NCBI RefSeq assembly: GCF_000379845.1
Contig: NZ_KB903770.1
Coordinates: forward strand, 1 to 64,000
Reading direction: 5' to 3'
DNA from: Moraxella boevrei DSM 14165
Lineage (GTDB): Bacteria > Pseudomonadota > Gammaproteobacteria > Pseudomonadales > Moraxellaceae
Length of the DNA stretch: 64,000 bases
Shown: piece by piece, positions 61,452 through 64,000 of the stretch
Numbering within the stretch: the stretch's first letter is position 1
Layout of the letters: every line of letters begins with the position of its first letter
The notes under the pieces: model-generated
What the model was told of the DNA's origin: nothing
Databases searched by the model: none
Seen by the model: only the letters and a program-made list of their open reading frames with translations
Made by a program: the position numbers and the translations under genes

Positions 61452-62006
61452 TTATTCTTTAATCGCATAAATACCAGGCATATGACGTAAATAACCATGA
61501 TAATCCATACCACAGCCATAAACATAACGGTCCGCAACGTCCACCCCAACAAAATCCACATTAAAATCCGCTACTTTACGGTCATGTAATTTGTTTAACA
61601 ACACGCAAGTTTTGACAGATTTTGGGTTTTCTTTTTTCAGCTCGTCCACCACCGCTTTTAGGGTAATACCTTCATCAAAAATATCATCAATCAACAAAAT
61701 ATCTTCACCAGCCACCGATACATCAGGCTTAAATTTCCACTCAAGCTCGCTTGTACCTGCATTGTTACGATAACGTGTCGCATGGATATAATACATTCGA
61801 TGATAAAAGGTAAATTGCGTCAACAGTTGACCTGCAGGGATTAGCCCACCATTCATCACCACCATGACAATCGGATTTTGCCCTGCATAGTGCAGATTGA
61901 CACTCGCCGCTAGACGCTCATACGCCGCTGCCACTTCAATACTACTAATCAAACATTCAGAATTGCGTAAGGCTTCTTCAATTTGTTGGTTGCTTAATTG
62001 GCTCAT
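61452..62006 (-). CDS. hpt: Hypoxanthine-guanine phosphoribosyltransferase
   Basis: Salvages hypoxanthine (and guanine) to nucleotides using PRPP. The 184-residue protein has the PRPP-binding signature AGEDILLIDDIFDEGITLKA (about 98-117), the VVMNGGLIPAGQLL segment, and VDVADRYVYGCGMDYHGYLR near 154-173. It complements guaB in purine supply. AAGGTG lies near the ATG. The gene is followed by the shared terminator with recD and preceded by the unknown gene at 62065. Confidence 0.9.
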   Translation of the reverse strand: MSQLSNQQIEEALRNSECLISSIEVAAAYERLAASVNLHYAGQNPIVMVVMNGGLIPAGQLLTQFTFYHRMYYIHATRYRNNAGTSELEWKFKPDVSVAGEDILLIDDIFDEGITLKAVVDELKKENPKSVKTCVLLNKLHDRKVADFNVDFVGVDVADRYVYGCGMDYHGYLRHMPGIYAIKE

Positions 62007-62064
62007 ACATCACCTTTTGGGATTGAAAATTTAACCATTTTATCACATTTTTTTTACATTCGCA

Positions 62065-62739
62065 TTAGTGGCTTTCAAAAATCAACACTTGATAATAAGT
62101 GGTAAACCGAGCGAGTGAATCTTGGGGCATTTGTGGAATTAGGCGGTTAAGTGCCAGCGATAACGCCTTGTTAATTACGCCGTCTGCAATCGGTATCGCC
62201 CCACGTTTTAACATATTTAACGGCAATGTTTTGGTAAAATCCACCAAAAAATGTTGCAAACACGCCTGCGTTAATTCGCTAAAAAGCCGAGTTAAATTTT
62301 CCACTTCCGCCTTGCCATTACCTTGTTGCACATTGGCAAAACTTGCCAATATTTGTTTGGCTAAATCATCGGACAATGGTACGCTAATACGGCGGTTACC
62401 TTGTGGGTCGTTTTTTAATACTTGTTTATCAAAAAATTCAAAACTTGGCAACACGTCATTGTTTTTAGCAGGGCTTAAAACGGTATTAATTAACCTATCG
62501 GTTGTTGTTTCAATCGTATGGCTGACTTTTATCAAATGTTGCTTGCGGTCGGAGTCCTCAGGTAAACTTTCAATCAGTTTAACCAACATGATATCAAGCA
62601 ATTCCTGGTTGGTTAAATGGGTGATTTTATCACGGTACACGTCATAACGCTCGAGACTGTTTTGAGCAATTAACGCATAAGCGGTATCAATCGTGTTGGA
62701 TAATTCGGCAGACGGCAAAAATCCGAAATAGTAAGACAT
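62065..62739 (-). CDS. Hypothetical conserved-looking cytosolic protein
   Basis: About 224 residues from the ATG at 62739 (a GTG three codons earlier is possible). No signal peptide or membrane helix. It is helical and evenly charged: ELSNTIDTAYALIAQNSLER, LTNQELLDIMLVKLIESLPE, SFEFFDKQVLKNDPQGNRRI, VENLTRLFSELTQACLQHFL and ending SLARFTTYYQVLIFESH. I do not recognise the family. It lies 58 bases upstream of hpt on the same strand and could be co-transcribed. Confidence 0.5.
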   Translation of the reverse strand: MSYYFGFLPSAELSNTIDTAYALIAQNSLERYDVYRDKITHLTNQELLDIMLVKLIESLPEDSDRKQHLIKVSHTIETTTDRLINTVLSPAKNNDVLPSFEFFDKQVLKNDPQGNRRISVPLSDDLAKQILASFANVQQGNGKAEVENLTRLFSELTQACLQHFLVDFTKTLPLNMLKRGAIPIADGVINKALSLALNRLIPQMPQDSLARFTTYYQVLIFESH

Positions 62740-62956
62740 AATATTCACTTAAAATGTTAAAATATGATTATTAAAACTTAATAATATTGATTAAAATAAT
62801 CGAATATTGTAAAAAAAATCTCGACTGAATAGCAAGGATTTTTTGATAAAATCGCTTAAAAATACGCCAAAATAAAATTTATTTTGTGAATATGTTTATT
62901 CTTGTTAAAAATTATGCTAAATTGTCACTATTTATTTGTATTTGTAGGGAAAAATT

Positions 62957-64000
62957 ATGTATCCTCTTGCCAAATTAACCACGAGTGTGTTATTGGTGTT
63001 ATCTATAACTGCTTGCCAAACGCAAACCGCCAACCAAATCAGTCAACCTACCCAAAAACGGTTAACCCCAAAAATCACAACTGCCAAGACGTTAACCGCA
63101 CAAGATTTGATGAAAAATGCGATGTTACAACGTTTTAGCCAAAGTTATGACTATGAAAAAACCACCAATTATCAAGTCGATATGTTGTACAATCAGCAAG
63201 ACATTGAAAGCCAAGATGCTAGCGTATTTTTGACCGCAATCCAAGCCTTTAGCGTTAAAAAAGGTTATGATGACGACAGTCGCTATGACAGTCGCCCTGA
63301 ACGCAAGGCATGCGAAGTGGATTTTAGCAAAAGCTATAGCCAAACCATTCAACAAGCCAATCCAAAAACGGCTAAAAAGTCAAGCGATAATAGCGAAACT
63401 GTAACAACAAAATCAACACAGCAAATTAATCAAGAGCTAGAAACGGTTTATCAAAACTACGAACAATGTTTATCGCAACTGCCACCTTTGCCCAAAAAAG
63501 AACCGCGTGAAAAATCCCTTGACGAGCTATTAGCCGATATCGCAAATGATGTGCCAACCGTAAATACGACGGTTGAAAAAGATGAACTTGCAACAACTGA
63601 AACGCCAAGCAAACAAATTCTAACCGATAATTCAAAGATTGTTTATAAAAATACTGATGAAACCAGTGCTAATCATAGCAATAAAAATAGCAATTCTGAA
63701 TACACCACCATTGAAAATATCGTGGAAAATCAGCCATCAGTTTATCAAATGAGCTTACAAAAGGCGATTGATAAATTAAAAGAACTTGATAATAATAACA
63801 AAAATTGGCGACCGATTGATGAAAATGATGAAACACAATCAACGAGCGAAACAGGGATAACGAGCAAGGTTAACAAGGATAATTTGGCAAAAATGTTGTT
63901 TAATTTACGCTTAACGCCTGCTCAAATTGATGTGATTAATCAAGCTTATCTATTGCCACAAACCATTAAATATCAAGGCAGTTACAACCACCAAACAGGT
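62957..64000 (+). CDS. Lipoprotein, N-terminal part (gene runs off right edge)
   Basis: An open frame from ATG 62957 with AGGGAAAAATT upstream continues to the end of the window, giving 348 residues without a stop. The N-terminus is a lipoprotein signal (LLVLSITACQTQ, Cys about 20). A structured-looking region at about 45-110 has two Cys (KACEVDF and YEQCLSQL); then come long Ser/Thr/Asn/Glu-rich stretches and DNLAKMLFNLRLTPAQIDVI near the edge. Function unknown. It is not listed as a complete gene because the stop is outside the window. Confidence 0.6.
   Translation, partial: MYPLAKLTTSVLLVLSITACQTQTANQISQPTQKRLTPKITTAKTLTAQDLMKNAMLQRFSQSYDYEKTTNYQVDMLYNQQDIESQDASVFLTAIQAFSVKKGYDDDSRYDSRPERKACEVDFSKSYSQTIQQANPKTAKKSSDNSETVTTKSTQQINQELETVYQNYEQCLSQLPPLPKKEPREKSLDELLADIANDVPTVNTTVEKDELATTETPSKQILTDNSKIVYKNTDETSANHSNKNSNSEYTTIENIVENQPSVYQMSLQKAIDKLKELDNNNKNWRPIDENDETQSTSETGITSKVNKDNLAKMLFNLRLTPAQIDVINQAYLLPQTIKYQGSYNHQTG

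Noticed and set aside
1-64000. tRNA, rRNA, tmRNA, insertion sequence or prophage genes
   Set aside because: I read the intergenic stretches for T-loop and cloverleaf patterns and the proteins for transposase or phage families and found none apart from the Rpn relic.

Overview
The window is chromosomal DNA from a low-GC gammaproteobacterium, most likely Moraxella or a close relative in the Moraxellaceae. The evidence is the AT-rich coding bias, a recC-recB-recD gene order, a two-domain MnmC, N-terminally extended SecF, GpsA and UbiE, and many lineage-type hypothetical proteins. Nearly every gene is a housekeeping gene. I see no tRNA, rRNA, CRISPR array, intact insertion sequence or prophage.

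Layout. 1-1.8 kb: N-terminus of a large Bap-like surface adhesin running off the left edge, then azlD and azlC. 1.9-6.7 kb: yajC-secD-secF export genes, a small secreted NTF2-like protein and the nucleoid protein HU. 7.1-12.2 kb: an SCP2-like membrane protein and a compact lipooligosaccharide-type cluster (flippase, GT52, GT14 and GT2 glycosyltransferases). 12.2-17.3 kb: mnmC, a small membrane protein, yciB, a PHP phosphatase, a decayed small gene, a cobalamin adenosyltransferase, and a strong promoter plus terminator that looks like a small RNA or a guaB leader. 17.3-21.9 kb: guaB, sixA-gpsA-nitroreductase and a frameshifted Rpn-type relic. 21.9-27.8 kb: tktA, a SUKH-domain protein, cysS and an aromatic/aspartate aminotransferase. 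27.8-34.7 kb: ppiD, a FFLEELY-like protein, ubiE-ubiJ, a WYL regulator and a TerD-family protein. 34.7-42.7 kb: dgkA, a CreC-like kinase without a visible response regulator, queA in an operon with small genes and a broken gene, a thioesterase, a META lipoprotein, a MATE pump and a DUF3426 protein. 42.8-51.1 kb: prmA, mrcB (PBP1b), a 43-residue lipoprotein coupled to a D-Ala-D-Ala carboxypeptidase, trmO, fpr and a protein with 26 Pro-Gln repeats. 51.2-61.4 kb: recC-recB-recD. 61.4-64 kb: hpt, an unknown protein and the start of a lipoprotein cut by the right edge.

Functional themes are envelope biogenesis (SecDF-YajC, PpiD, PBP1b, DacA-type PBP, DgkA, LOS genes, YciB), tRNA modification (MnmC, QueA, TrmO), nucleotide and central metabolism (GuaB, Hpt, TktA, GpsA), ubiquinone synthesis (UbiE, UbiJ) and double-strand-break repair (RecBCD).

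The less ordinary signals are the RNA candidate upstream of guaB, several genes broken or put at risk by short repeats (5-bp duplication, T8, C8, 26 x 6 bp), a 13-bp motif recurring in the same reading frame of unrelated genes, a SUKH protein with two possible starts, and very small genes coupled by overlapping stop and start codons. I do not see a clearly new multi-gene system. All family assignments were made by reading the sequence, without database searches.
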